Of a DNA stretch of 64,000 nucleotides, positions 36,587 to 51,500 are shown one piece after another. The position numbers and the translations under genes were made by a program. How positions within the stretch are numbered: the first letter of the stretch is position 1; every line of letters starts with the position of its first letter. Where the stretch lies: the NCBI RefSeq assembly GCF_949628265.1, contig NC_088790.1, forward strand, positions 7,940,545 to 8,004,544, written 5' to 3'. The notes beneath the pieces are model-generated. The model did not search any database. It had not been told where the DNA came from and saw only the letters and a list, made by a program, of their open reading frames with translations. Source of the stretch: Cloeon dipterum. Lineage: Eukaryota; Arthropoda; Insecta; Ephemeroptera; Baetidae.

Positions 36587-39500
36587 AAAAGTGGGAAAGG
36601 TAACCTTTTCAAAAACTCACTACTGTCTAAAATCCTTCATTTTTGATAAGTAGAGATCACTCTTGATAAGTGCTATCAAGTCTGCGTATTAAAGAGAGAA
36701 ACAATAATGGATTATTTTTATTCCTATTTTTATAAGAGAACCTACTTACGAAAAATATTTTCAGGCAGAATGTTCTGTACTACAAAAGGGCAAAGACCAA
36801 CAAGGCTTAACTTGGTCTAAACATACATTTTAAAGAATAAATACTAATTTAATAAATGGAAGTCTAATTTTGTAAAAATTTATGCGTAATATGCATAAAT
36901 ATTTTAATCCAAAAATTAACTAAATCCAATTTATTCATTAAACATTTCAACAGTTTAATTTAAATATACTTAATTTATAGATTTTTCAGTATTTAAATTT
37001 TCGGAGCGTTAAATCTTGAAACACAAATCCATTATTTCTGAAAATCCTTTACATCTTTGACTTAGAGTTAATTTATATTCGAAAAGTGCAGCATCTATTA
37101 TTCGAAATGAGAATAAACTATATTAGCTTGAATCTCGGCTGGATTTACTGATGCGTCATCATGCTGCTATGCTAATTTGTCTGATGAGCCGACGCTATAT
37201 TCCACGATCAGGTGCACCTCCTCGTCAGGGCAATAAAAACTAATTACAGCCAATGAAACTCGATGCAAAAAGCCGGTCCGCGGTGCACGACCCCGGCCGG
37301 TGGTACCAATTGAATTATTCTTTGACCCAGTGACCCGGCCGCGTGAATGCCGAAGTGCTGCGTAATTCGCGCGACCTTGGCGTCCGCGAGGGCACTATCA
37401 ATTAGGGTTGACCACCTCGCTGGCACACTGCACTGCACGCAGGGGATGCAGCCCCGCCGGCTGATGCGTGCGTGTACATAGAGTATATTTACTCGGGTGG
37501 GTCGGGAGGCAGCATCGAGTCGAGTTTGGGCCTAGCTCGAATCGATACACCCACCGCCCTCGCGCTCTGGCACCAATCCCTTCCTAACCCCGCGTCGCAG
37601 CCGCCGGCAGACTCGAAGACGAAGCGAGTGAAACAAACCCACCCCCTGGCCTGCCCGCCCGCGCGCACCACTAGCACCGCCGTGTGCGGTCTTTCTTCTC
37701 TCTCGGCTCTTCCTACCATTTGCTTTATTGACCTACTTTATTTATTCTCGCTCACTCGCTCGCTCGACCCCCTGCTCTCCGCTAATAACCAAAATATTGA
37801 CTCTGATAAGAGCCGCGCCGCCGGATCAAAATAATGATTGGAAACACGATCGGCTTGCCGGCATCCATTTTCGGCTGCTTTTATCGCGTGCGTGCTGTGT
37901 GCTTGGCTATTTGTTGCCCTTGCACAACGCAGGATTTGAGATGAAACTGCTGCCGGCTCGGCCATGTGCGTGTGTTGCGTGGTTGTTTGCTCAAAGAGGC
38001 TTGCTGCCAGGTGTAGCGTGAAAAACTATCAACACATGGAATAGCCAAATAGTGTGTCAAGTGGAGCACGGAGGCCGAGCTTCCGTCAGGCCGAATTTAG
38101 GCACCTCCCGCCCAGCAGTTGTGCAAACTCTTTCTTTGGACATGCCGTGGTTCGGAGTCAAATCGATGGACTCGATAAGCGGCGCACGCAAACCGATTAA
38201 AATAAATATTTCAATTTCCTTAAATCGGCTCCATCCATTAACAGTTCTTGTGCCTGCCGTCAGACCAACGAATTTCCTGGGCATCGGAATAAATGAAAAG
38301 ATCTCGAGCTCCCTTCACAAGTGGACGGGTCGAAACATTTTCGTAGCGTTTGAGGGCAATTGGCCGGTCATTAAGACTGCAGCAGCCCTTCCATCCCCTT
38401 TCGCTGGCGCAGTGCATTCGATACGTGACTGGCATGTGTATAAATCATCAATTAAGCGGAAAAAAAATCATTCGCTAATAGGATCAATGCGGCCCCTGGC
38501 CGAGTTAATTAAAATCGGCGGCCCCCGCACGCTTGGGCACGGCAGCTAATTAACTTCACATGTATATGTCTTGGGGAAAAACTCGCTGCCTTTGATAAGC
38601 TGGCAGCCACATCGCCGCCCCCCGCACCTCCCCAGGTGATTGATGTCGGCTCGAGGGTGGCTCTTACGGCATTTTTGGAAATTAAAGGCAACCTGGGGGC
38701 TGCCTGCGTGGGGCGTGTTTGATAATCATTTGATAGATTGCGCTTAGCGTCGCGCGCGGCCCTTGATTATATCCAGATTGATTTTTTGAAATTGTGTTCC
38801 GCGTCGCCGGGGAATCTTAACACACTGCAGGCCAACATGAATTGGATTGAGCGCAGCCAGCAGATATTATCTTGAACGAAGGTCTTCACGCTGGGTGATT
38901 AATCTGTTTTATTGGCGTTATCGACGCCGACTCCCTCGAATTCTTGCAAATCTGTACCGTGTGTAAGGCAATCAGAATTTAGTGTCACGTCATTCATCAA
39001 GGTCAATATGTAGAGTTGGGAACTTCAGGCGGTGGGCAATTTTTCACGTGCTTTCTTACATCGAATTACGCACTTTTAAAACTTTTTGAGAGCTTCAATT
39101 GTTTAAACTTCCAAAAACCATCAACATCCTACTATTAAATCACTGCCTTCTAGAAACCATATAAACGCGCGCACAAGGTAACCAAAATACCGTCGTGGAA
39201 ATGATTTTTCCGTTAAAAAAGTTGATTTTTTTGTTCGCTCTCAGACGGAAATCATCGTCTAATTTATTTACTTACAGCATTAGCTAGGTTTAGAAATGTT
39301 TTAAAAGAGTAGGTATAAATTTTGTGGATCTATCCAAAGCAATAATATTAATCCATGCATTGGAATTCAGCTATAAATATTTATGATTAAAATTCGCAAT
39401 CTCTGTAATTGAGATTTAACAGTAAAAATTGTTCTCGATTTCTGCAAAGTCATCTTTTTCTGTCTACCTATCAGTAATTATGTTTGCTCGTAATTTTCAG

Positions 39501-42500
39501 CCCTTTCAGGAAATTAAAAACAAAGGATCGCGTGGACTAGCACTTTTTCGGTCGCATCAAACTTTCAGAGATCTCTAATGCAAACATGAGTGCTAAGCCA
39601 CGGAAAGAAATCCTTTTTAGCACACCTACGTCCGAGGTGCGAGTGCGAAGAGCAAAGAAAAGAGAGGCCTTTCCTTTGTGCACGCTGGCCTCGTTCAATT
39701 TGCACGGGCGCTCGTCTCGCAGCTTTTTATCTGCCGACGCAAAGGAGCGTTTAATTTTTGATGCGGGGCCAAACAGCGCGCAGCTCTGTCACCGAGAAAG
39801 TATGCAGCTCTCGCGGAGAGAATTTGCCCAGCGTTTGTGTGTGTGGTGTGCGTCGATCTATTATACAGCACAGGTGGGTTATGGGCCTATAAGGCACGCG
39901 GCGTACATACTGCCGCAAGGGAATTATGTCATGCATACAGCAAGCGAGAATGGCGTGCGAGTCGGAGCGCGCGATAAAGTCAGCTTTATTTCATACAACA
40001 GGGCACACAACACTTGGCGGTAAGAGCGAGCGAGCCTCAATCAATACGCGCAGGAGTCGAATCGATTGTCAGAACGGCGTATTAGTGCTGCTGCTGCTGT
40101 GTATTAGAGGTATGAAACAACCTGCGCCCGCAGCCCCCATCCCAAATTCCGAGAACGTGACCTCCACCAAGCCCCGACTCATTTCAGCCCGGACTGTGAA
40201 TTGGAAATGAACTGCAGCACTTAAACAAATTGCACCCCTCCAAAATCTGTCATTTACGGCGCTTTTTTCCTGCTGACGGTCATCGCATTCGAATATCAAA
40301 TGAGCTGAACGCAAATTTCCCAGGTTTATTTTGAGACTCCTTCTCTCTCTTTCTCCTTGAAGGATTAAATTATGCAGCCGCCCCGGTATTATTATTGCCA
40401 TAAGGCGAGGAGCTGCTTGCTCTCTTCCGACTTTTTCTTTCTTTCTTTCTTCTCTCGAGGAAGCATTTATTTTGTTTGTTTCTGCCGGGGAAAATTGAGT
40501 GCGCGTCGGATTTTTCGCGAGACGCCGGGGAAAAACGCTAACTTCATTTTCCGAGGAAAGATGCTGCTGCTGTGAGTGCGTGAGAGCTTTTATAGTTTAT
40601 GAAGTTCTGTTTGTGCCTGATGTCTACTCTTCTGTCGAGTAACAATGGAAGAAAATGCAAGCAGCCCATGTAGTAATCGCGTAATGCGGAAATTTTTCTT
40701 CGCGCACCATTAGTCGGCTTTCCAGTCGTAAAACAGACACAATGCAAATAAAATTGATTCACAAAACCAACATGAAAAATTTTATCGTTCATCTCCACAG
40801 CAGCATTATTTTTTGTCTCTCTTCCAGAGACTGGTGCAATAAATATATTCACGACTAACTAGATATTTTAATTATCTGAAATTGACCTCAAGTTCTTTGA
40901 CACCTCTGCTTATGGTCAATCAAATTTGGGAGCGAGATTTTTTGCTACAAGACACGTGTTTACAAGACATATGTTTGCCATTTTTCCCTATCACTCCCGC
41001 TCGAGTGAGGACTGTGCCAAACAAATAAAACATTTTACCATTTCCAATCCGCAAAAGTAGCCATAAAAACTCTGTTAAATTTATTGTCTATTCTTAACTT
41101 TTTTGCTTAGTTAATAACAACATTCACATATTTAGATGAAAATGGGAAGAGCATAAATAAAGCATTTGCAAAATGTCTCTCGAGGTAAATATAATTTTAA
41201 ATTAAAGTTTCGCGTTCGCTGTGACAGCAAAGACGTCCAAAATCTGAGGCTTCCTTTTTCACTTTCGCGGCTGGCAACGACAAAAGTCTTCACCGTCATC
41301 CTCCTCTTTTTTTCTCTCGTTTTAAGAGGACGAAAAATGTTGGTTGCTTAGAGTGGCGGCGAGCTGCTGCATGAATGCCATCATGATTAATTCAAGCTAA
41401 AAAGGATGAACTGCGCAGTACCTGCAGCGGCGAAAGCATCTCCACGCGGAGCGAAGGAGCGCTGCCGTTTTAATTTGCGCTAGACTTACACGACTTCTCT
41501 CCTCCGAGGCGGAGATTTTATTATTTTTAGCTGGCAGTCGCGTGCGATGCACAAAATGCTGGGCTGCAGAAGTAAATGGAAAATAAGCGGCCGCCTCTGC
41601 CGTCATCACTAATTCACGGCGCGCTGCGGGAAAGAAAAGCGTTCATTCAGATGAAAGCAGAATCTCCGGCAAGCACAACATCTGCCGTTTGCCAGGCTCA
41701 AACAAAGCGATAATTATGCAATTACGCTAATGGCGGTCCGCTGGCTGTAGTTACACTATCACTTTCCAGCGGCGGCGAGTGATTTCGCCCCTATGGAGCA
41801 ATGCGTCTTATGCAAATGCGCCGCGCGCCGCAAAGGAATTAAGAACCACCAAATCTTGGCAAATGAATTATGGAATTGCGGCGGCAATTAAAAATTAATT
41901 CTGCACACTCGCGCTCCGCTGACAAAGTAATTGACCCAGTTTCAGTCTCTCATTGGATGAAAGGACCCGGCCGCCGTTGCCACTACACCCTTTACTATCC
42001 AATTAAAAAGGACTCTGGCGCGCGCGAAACGGGCCAAAACTCACTCTCGAACTGCGGCGTCAACGTGACTTCCAGCGAGAAATTCGCCGCCACCGCCGCG
42101 CACGGGGCTGAGTCACAACCAGAAAAGTGTAATTACGACTTCAAAGCAAGCACCCCGCGCCACCCGCACCGCGCGCGCGAGAGCTAAATGCCGGCGAGTT
42201 TAGTGTGCGGCTCGAGTGAATAATTAAAGCCGCACTCGAGGGAATCTTTAAAACCAAAGGTTCGCTCTTGAGTGAGATGAATGTCTGCAACACTGCGTAC
42301 GCCACACGTCTCTGTCATGCATGTGCGTGCGACAATTGCGGCACTTGCGACTACGGCGTCACTCGCTCCTCGCCCGCACACTTGTGAAAATTTGAAAACT
42401 TTTATTCTGCAAAAAATTTAGGCTGTAAAAAGTAAAACGACTGAACAGAGCGGTAATTTGAACATTTAATTTGACAGGATGAATCTAGAATCAAATCATC

Positions 42501-45500
42501 AAATCATAAATTTAACTAACCGCTTTTTGAAGTAGCGGCTGTTGATTACAAAACATATTTTCGAATTTGAACTGTTGACGGCTGATGAAATTTCATGTTT
42601 CTTTGAATTAAACCAAATTTTCCTCCAGTTTCTATGACAATAATTTTTAAACTAAAATTTTGAAAATTCAGGCAATGCAAATTAGAAATTAATTTAATTA
42701 ATTGAGTTAATTAACCAGTCAGGACTTGGAACACTTTTTTCAAGTCATTAATGAGAGCTCTTCGTGACTTTCCTGGCAAAAAAAACTAAACAAATTCAAG
42801 GAAAGTAAAGAATGGTAATTGATTGACCTCATCTCAAAGAATCTACGTTCTCAATATTAGCAGTCCTGATTGATAGGAGACTGGTTTCAAAATTCGATTT
42901 AAAACAAATTTGAGAGTAAGAACTTGTTAAGACACCTGGCTTTAGTCCAATTTTAGCCTACTAAATTTTTTAGTTTTTTTTTTGCTCTTTTTATTCCTGT
43001 CCTCTCGGACCGGGAAGGGCGCGCACTGCACTAGCACGAATGCTGAAACCCGGGTCCCAATAACACCGCGAACGGATAACATGGGCGCACCAGGCCGCAC
43101 AGGGACCCAGCCCACTCAAGGGCCACTTGCCTCCGCACCGAGGACTGCATTGAAACGCTAGAAATTCGTCCCGTGAAGCCAAATCACGCATGCTGAAAAG
43201 GTGCAAACCAGCAAGCAGCGAGTTGTAAATTTAAAATTAAAAAAGATGTTTCAGGTTTAAGTAAAAATGATGTTACATTGCATGTTAAAACATGAATCTT
43301 GATCTATTTTGCCAGCTGGAATATTTAACACGTCTCGTGCGCAGTGAAATATACCGAGTTTGTGTCATCTGTAAAGGTGTCGGAGTGATAAATAGTTTCG
43401 CCGCCTCAACTCTGGAGATTAACAAAGCCTAGGCGGTGGATCGCGTTTTTGCCGCCCAGTCTTATCTTGAGCCAAACAAGGCGAACACACATGCACGCGG
43501 CCGATGATTCACAATGCTAATGAATAATGCACACTCGGCGCTTGATTAATTTGCTCACGACCATTTAAGTCGAGATCACGCGATTGCGCGATTTTACTTC
43601 GGAATGTGGACAACGAGAGTGTGGAACAAATGGCTTGCATTTGTACTGCTGGCCCCATTGTGTCCAGAGGAGGACTTTTCGCTCGCCGCTCGATTCGACC
43701 TGACCAAGCGAATCACGAGCATATATCAATTAGATCGACTTGCAGCACACAAAGAAGACACCGCAGCCTCATTAAAAAGGGAGTCAAGGCTGAGAGCTTT
43801 TTGGTTGGTTTTAACAGAGTCGACGCCAGGCTGATAAGAACACTAGTTCAATTTCAATCCGCCTTTTGTGCCCCTTGTTTTGAATGTACAGTTTCATTGA
43901 CAAAGTCTTGGTTGCGTGTTTGTCGTGCGCAGTGTAAAAACAGAAAATGCGTGGGAACAACTCAATTTTCCTTCCGCCTCGCATTTCCCGTGGCAATTTT
44001 CCAGCCAGGGTTGCGCGTGTTCTTCCAAGCGACGACAGGACAATATCATTTTGTCCGCTTCGCAAGCGTGACAGGCTTTCCAAAAGCTCGTATAATACGT
44101 GAAAATATACGACTGCATGCGTATAGAGAGATATAATCCGCGTGTATGTATATGTTTAAAACCGCATAAAACACCCGGGTGCATATCACATTTTACGAGC
44201 CGGAAAATAGGCTCGGAAACGAACGAATTTTCCGGCCGGTGAAACGCAAACGTGTGCAATATTGATTAACGAGAGAGGGCTAATTAAACTGCTCGTCTCG
44301 CGAGACGCTTTACTTTCGCATTTTCAACAGATATGCAAATGAGAAGGTGTTCCCCCGTCGCCTCATTGATCACCCCAGGGGGCGGAACCACTTGGCCAGG
44401 GGTCAGGTTCGTCGGCCTTGGCTGACCTTTGCCGTCCGCCCGTTTTATTATAACTATCATTATATACGGGCATTGAATTCAAATTCATGAATGCGAGAGC
44501 TAGAAACTTCCTTCTTATCGGCAGCACACGCTAACGAATTTACATTTTGATGAATCGTCAATGTCCACCACCCCCTTGAGTTATCGCCGCGGTCGCGGGG
44601 GTCACGACCCGCCTAATGGGATGCCTGCGCGCCAACTTAAGGATTCACTCGCGCCACGTATGCGTGACCCCGCGCAGTGAAACTTTCCTTTGACCTTTCT
44701 TGCGCAACATTTCATTCGGCCAGAAATTATCTTCTAAAAAACCCCTTCAATGGTACTGGTTTAAATTAGTATGAAAAACAAAAAGGCATTTTTTGTCAAA
44801 TATTTTTAAAACATTAGTTAATTGTCTAAGGATGATTTTGAATTGTTTCATCACTAGTTTTGTCCTCTTTCTATGTTTTTGTTAATTATCTATTTATTTC
44901 TTGGTTCATTCTATGACAAGGTTTTGTTGGTCAATGTCTGTCTGAACCCTTTTGTAGTTTAATGTACAATTTGTAAAGGACAAAACTAAACTGAAATCAA
45001 GACTTTTGCATTTTTAATTTGGTCGTTTTGGAAAACAATCATCGACATAAAGTTATTCGATGCTGCCTTTATTAATTTAGATTTTGTTTTTTATTCTGAA
45101 CCATCTGTCATGTTAAGATTGTAATTTGGTGGTAATTTGCGTTTTTTTATATCGCTCACAAAATAACTTGCAATTTTATTGGCCAACACGGCATGACATG
45201 TCTTTCTTTAAGTGCTTTGGAGTGAAAAGCTCTAACTTAATAATACGGCAAAATGCCGGCCTCTTCAAAGAACGCGGCCATAAGTGGGTTGTTTTGTTGA
45301 CGAGCTTTTGTGGCAGCAGGAAGATGACACAGAATGAGCAACATTAGCAGCCACTAAATTTAATAGCCTTCTAGAACGCGGCGGAGAAGCTTCGGGTCAT
45401 AACAATTGCGATGCTCGTAAGAATCGCGCAGGGTTTCATACACACTGGCGTGACTTGCATGTTTATGCTCTTAAGTAATTGACAAGTGCGCCGGAGAAAT

Positions 45501-48500
45501 TTTCCTGCCTCTTTTTGCCAAGTAAAAGTCGCACACGAAATGAAATCTTGGCCTCGTGCAGCACAAACAAACACGCTCGAGTCTGTTTTGGCAGCCTTTG
45601 TGTGGGTCTTTCACGAGTGGCGTGTAATGAAGTGCCACGAGATGATATTTGCTATTGGTGCACCGCCGGCAGCATATTTCTCGGGGGCAGTTGGCACGGT
45701 GCCCGCGCCGAGCAGTCAGGAAGAGGCTCTGAGGTGATTTGCGGGCCAGCCTAATTTACAGCGTGCGACCGGCAAAGCGGCATTCGACGAAGACAACCAG
45801 AGCAAAAATAGGTCTTTTACGGCCCATTAAAAGTAAGAAATTTATTTCGATCATTGTCGTGTCCGACTTTATGTGACGCAAAGAATCTTCTTTTGGAAAT
45901 TCGATCTTGCCAGCCGATTTCCAGCCTTCGAGATAACATCCTCGCTCTCGTGATTAGACTTTCAGATTTATGGCTCTTCTCCCGATGATGTGTTATTTTC
46001 TCTGCCCAAGGGTGGCAGTTATGTAAATAGCCATCAAGTCCAATAAAGTCGATGTTTTGTGACCGTTCAGACTGGCCTGATGTCTTTGTGCCTGTTCGCC
46101 TACTTGCTGGAGCGGACTGCGTCGTTCCTTATTAGAGATAATTGAAACGTTGTCTTGCTTGAATGCAATTCATTTTCCCTAAATGAGATATTCAAAAGTG
46201 GAAAAAATAGCTCTTCAAATGTGGTACTCGAAATAATATCTACCTCATTTGAAATTGCTTGGATTTTGAGTGAGAGAGGGTTGTACCTCAGGAAAATGAG
46301 TGGCAATGGTATAATTATAAGAATTTATCTCCTGTTCAGGGTATTTGTACCCTGGAGATAGGTATAGCGGTCAATACAATTAGATTTAAAATGAAGTCAT
46401 CGGTGGACTGAATGACGCACGAGCTCTTGAAATTAATTTCAGTTGACGTGATAATTTCCAGAACGCGCGCACTTTCACTCTCTAATGAAGCAGAGCGAGA
46501 GAACAGCTCGATCGATTGCGCTGGCGGCCCAAAAAGCGAACGGGCTGCGACGTTCAAGTGCGATCGCAAATGGCGAATTAATTAATGTGGCGTGTGATTA
46601 GAGACGCGTGTGACGATAAAAATAACCAGCAGGCGAGAGGAAGCGACGCACGCATACAAACAACTCGGTTCTGCACCATCAATCTCGACTGCGCGATTAT
46701 ACGTCCGTGCACACGGCTTTGCTCGCAAACCGAATCAGCAGAGCTCATTTGCGAAATGAATTATTACCGCTTTTTCCCCTGCCACACTGACCGACTCAAT
46801 TCGTGGACACACACACGCAGTGCACCTTGTGATTTATGAATGTGTGTGTTTGCACAAGCGCCGGCTACTCGTGGTAATAATATTGGGCTTCGGTTTGCGC
46901 ACATTCGTAATTGTTATCGGCAGAAACCGCACACGAGAGCAAATAGTGCCGCGTCATACCGAGCAGGTGCAATCTTAATTAATTGGGCTAGATCGATACG
47001 TGCGTTTAGCTTAGTTAGCCGAAATTGGAAAGCAATTAGTGGGCACCATTGTATACCAGAATGTGCGGTTTTAAACTGTGCTGTGCAGTGACTTCCCGAG
47101 AGCTCCAATCGAGGAGAGTATTGTTTCATTTTTTAGTCTTGTTGGTTCTTGCCGTTTTGCGTCGCACAAGACACTTCCAAATTCTTATTATTTAGAAAGT
47201 GGCATTTACAGGACAATAATGAATAGCATTTTGCATGGTTTATCACTCCTGCGCGAGTGAGGACTGCGAGTGCAAATTCTGTGATATTAAACAAATTAAC
47301 TTTTACCATTTTTTTTGAATGTGTTAAAAACAATCTGACGTTGTGCCAAGCCGCCAAAGCAAAAACGAGCATTGATATGTGATTTAATTACTCTGTATTT
47401 TATGTCTGTTGCACACCTTTTGGTGTTTAATAAATATTTCATCATTTTGCATGGTTTAAATACAAAACTTAAAGGGATCAGAAATATCATAACACTTTTT
47501 TACACAGTGCATCTAAAGAAGGATAATAAAAAATCTTGTTTTGTAAAATTATTCCACGAGAATTATTTCCAAGTTCTTGCTATACAGCCTCTCGAGTGGT
47601 TCTGCCATAACTTTCAACCAGCAACCAGAGCAATTAATCTTCCGTTACGATGGTGAGTGGAGTCGCCGCGCGTCTGTTGAGAGTTTGCAATTAGCTGAAT
47701 TAGTCAGCAGCAAAGTTGCTGATGGAGAGGACAAGCCCGATTTTTGCAACAATCCTCTTTGCGGCGCCACAAAGTAGGCCCTGCTGCTGTTGCGAAGATA
47801 AGACAGTTTAGAGCTCACTTGCGTCTCCGCACCCGCCGGACAGTAATTCAGGCTGAGTATAATGCAGTGGTGCGGTGAATTCGCCCGCAGAACGACGCTC
47901 ATTTCGCCCGCCGCTGCTCGGTCACCAATTTAAAAACACACAGAAAAAGAGACAACGGGCCAAGTATCATCAGATGGCGGCGGGCGATAATTCGCTAATT
48001 AAAATGCAAATGCGCGCTGCTGCGAGCTTCATTTTTCGTCGGCCGACCCCGCTACTCCGCTCTTTTCCCAATTCCCGGCATTCTCACTCACTCCCTCGTG
48101 CTCCGCCCCCCTCCCTCTCTCCGTCCCTGTACTTCTCTCGTGGTCTACATTCGCAGAGAGAGGAGTTTCAGTGCGCGGAAAGTTTCTGCATAATTTGCCT
48201 CGCACAATGGCAAATCTAGCCTTTGAGTGACGGCATTTGAAAAGCAATGAAAATCGATTCGTGCGCGCTGCTTCAAAGCGGCCATGTATACGCGTACAAA
48301 GGGAGATTCGGCGCCCACTCGCTCGCCTTGAAATCCTTGGCCTTATTATTGTTTATAAAAATTGCCGCCGTTATCAGCGTTATTATTTGCTACATTATCG
48401 TTGCATTTCGGCCTCGATCTTGATAGCGTCTCGCCGCGGCCGCTTTGATGGGCCGATGCCGTGATTCCGCCTTTTCTCCTCCCTCCAGCCGTCACTGACG

Positions 48501-51500
48501 GACGGACCTGATTTACCTCGCTGATAAACCCCCGCTCGCGGCCTAACATGCAAATTTTCCCCAGACTTTCGGCCGTGCATGTTCGTTTTCCGCTGTTGAT
48601 CTCGTGTGTATTAAAAAGTAAAATTGCGATTCCTGCCTTTTGACGTGGTAGAAAGCCGGAGAACGAAATGGAAGGTCATTCGACGGTCGTGAAAGGAGAA
48701 CAGTATTACAGACGGACCTCTAATGTTTCACAATTTGCATTCTGTTCAATGTATAACTAGAATCTAATTATAGTTCTTTATTCTAAACTCTGTAGATCGC
48801 GGCTGGCAACAACCCTTGACAAAACATGAAATGGTGGCCTAAAAACCCAACAATAATCGACGTCTATTTTAATATCATATATATTTCTCACCAAAAAGTC
48901 ATTGCATTATATATCATGGCGATAATTTGATGCTTCGAAAAACTCAAGATAAAAATGTTTCTTATTCTGCTCTTTCCAGAAGGTTTAAGTGGCTGAGATC
49001 TATTTCCTCATTTCCACACCAACAACCCAGACAAAAATCAACAGTGGTTCAATGCCAGAAAAATTGAGAAATAACTCAAAAATACATGGTTATTTTCTCG
49101 TCAAACTATACAAATGTTCATAGAGTCTAAATTCAAGAATTAAAATCTGTCGAAAGCATTTTTGATGTACTTAATAGTTGCCTGAATTTTTGCTCCTAAT
49201 TCCTGTGGTAAAAAATTTCGTAGAAACAAAAAAACGTTAATTTTTGGCCTGAAAAACTGTTTGGCCGGAAACACCGACTAATTTGAAAATTTGATAATCA
49301 TCTTAAAATAAGTCCTAAATTTGATAAAAAAAATACGAAATTTTTCCATAAAATAATAAAAATTTGACAGTTAAAATATTTACTAAAAGTAGTTTCTTCG
49401 ACCGCGCTGAGATTATTAATTCTATTTTGTCCTCTTTATTGGCGTCATTAAAAGTAATATACGTCGACTGTGAGCGAAATCGATATTCGTCACGGAATTC
49501 GGCTGCTCGAAGGAAAAAGGGTGAAGAGGAAATGAGGTGCAAATCGCATTATACACAGCATTATCGTGTGTTGCGAATCGAGCAGAAGGGTCGGTTGCGC
49601 TTTCAACAAAGAATCGGCAGCAACCACTTTGTGCGTGCGTGTGGTGGAATTGTGGGTCACAGTCCAGGGCGAGATGGCGATGAAGCCGTATCAGGAGCAA
49701 CTTCAAAGGGACACGACAGCATCAGAATACAAGAAAGAAATTAGCTCGCAACAACAAACACTCACTCACCTTGACCAGAGCTGTTTTATAACAATCCCCG
49801 CTGCGAGTCGGTGATTTTTTCGCACACAAAAACTGGGTTGACGTCATGGCCAAAAGTTTCAGATTATGAAACGGACAAGCCGAGCGGGCGGCTCACGCTC
49901 GAACAAGTCGCAACTAATTTTCTGGATTTTGTCACAAATGACTTAACTCCCTGTCATCCGCACGCGCAAACCAACTTTCGGTATCTCATTAGCTCGCCAA
50001 ATCCCCGTTGTGTGTTTAACTAACATCGATTTGACTCAGCACCCCCCGACTTACGTAACGTGCGCGTTTCTAAATTGGTCAACGAGTCGCTGCAAACGGA
50101 AAAGTACGAAGTGTGTCAAATGCAGCAAAATCTTTTCACACGTGGCGTGCGTCAACAGATAAGTACTCTCGCATCGGTAGTCAGCGAAAAAAATAAACTG
50201 CAACCGATATCCTTTCGTCAAGGGGCGAGAGGATCTGGCGTTGACTGCAAGCTCATTCATGGTGATGAAAACAAGCGCGGCGGCGGCGGTTTAACAACCA
50301 CATTTTGCCGCGCGGCTGCAAATTTACGTCAACACAGCAAGTGCCGTTGGTCTTGAAATATTTACCGCCTCTTCTGCCGACGCAAATGACACAGTCTCGG
50401 GCGCAGCCGAGCAGAAGCGCTCGCATCAGCGAAATCCAGCCCTACTTTGCATAATTCATCCGATGGTGTTTGAGGATAGTTGGCCCCTTTCTAAATTTTT
50501 TGTGTCACAACACGTTTTCTGCAACAAGGCCAATTTTTGTGCTTGTGGATCCAAAAGGTCGAGAGTGCCTTGTTTTCCAATCCCGCCTCAAGAACTTTTT
50601 TAATTAAAAGCCAAACATTATAAATGAAAAAGATTAATCCAATTAGAATTTCACTCATTCCAGTGCCCCGGCCATAATCCGTTTTGAGCGCTGCGGAATT
50701 AAAAAGTTCTTGCAGCTGTAAAAACTTAATGATAATTTCAGCCAAGTTTGCTGATTTCATTAAACTTTGAAACGGTGAAAAGCGCAGTTCGCTGTCGTGT
50801 GTTGTTATTAATTTTTTACGACGACCTCCGCACTCTGCTCTGCTACGCACTTTCGGCGTTAGACTCGTTGAACCCGCGCAAACGAACTATAGTGCTTGTG
50901 ACACTTTTGAATTAAAGAATGATGCACCTTGGCTGCAAGCTCCTCGCAAAGCTAAAAAATTAAATGGATGTCCTCCAACTAAAAAACAAGGGACATTTTT
51001 ACATTCGAAAATGGTACCATGCACTTTGGCTCAAATGATAACACTTACAATCAATTCGAAAATCTTTCTCGGATCGAAATTTTTCCTGCAAATGGAAAGA
51101 GAAAAATAAATATCTCGTACATTCTTTGTATGGTTCTCAAGGTCTCATCAGCAGTGAAACAAAAGCTACACTGCGGAAATTTCCAATGAATTTTGCTTAA
51201 TATGGACCGTGGAAATCAAAATCAATTATTTGTATTCAGTTACTAGGCAAAATTAAAAAGAAAACAAGCGATGAAACTGAAACATTCACAAAATTCGCAA
51301 GTCCACGCATCCATATATAACTTTAAGAAAAAGCACATATTTTTTTCGTTCGCTTAAAATTTGATAATATCTTTGGATTACAAGTGTAACTTTGTCCTTA
51401 TCACCAACCTTTTTGAGGGCTTTCAATTTGCAAAAATATTAACCATATGCATCGGAATGCTAAAAACATTTGCGCTTTATCACGGTTTAAGTTGGAATGT

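Noticed and set aside
38052-38549. 165-codon frame in a GC-rich part of the NCKX intron
   Set aside because: No motif, and the reverse strand is equally open; treated as chance.
39889-39911. TAAGGCACGCGG, identical to the first 12 nt of miR-124
   Set aside because: The remaining nucleotides differ, and I find no complementary arm upstream to form a hairpin; a 12-nt match is plausible by chance in this much sequence.
39586-40023. 145-codon ATG frame in a GC-rich island
   Set aside because: No recognisable domain, overlapping frames on both strands, composition of the surrounding non-coding island.
43630-44136. Long frame of about 168 codons starting MACICTAGP
   Set aside because: Length reflects local GC content; no family resemblance or splice context, and an opposite-strand frame overlaps it.
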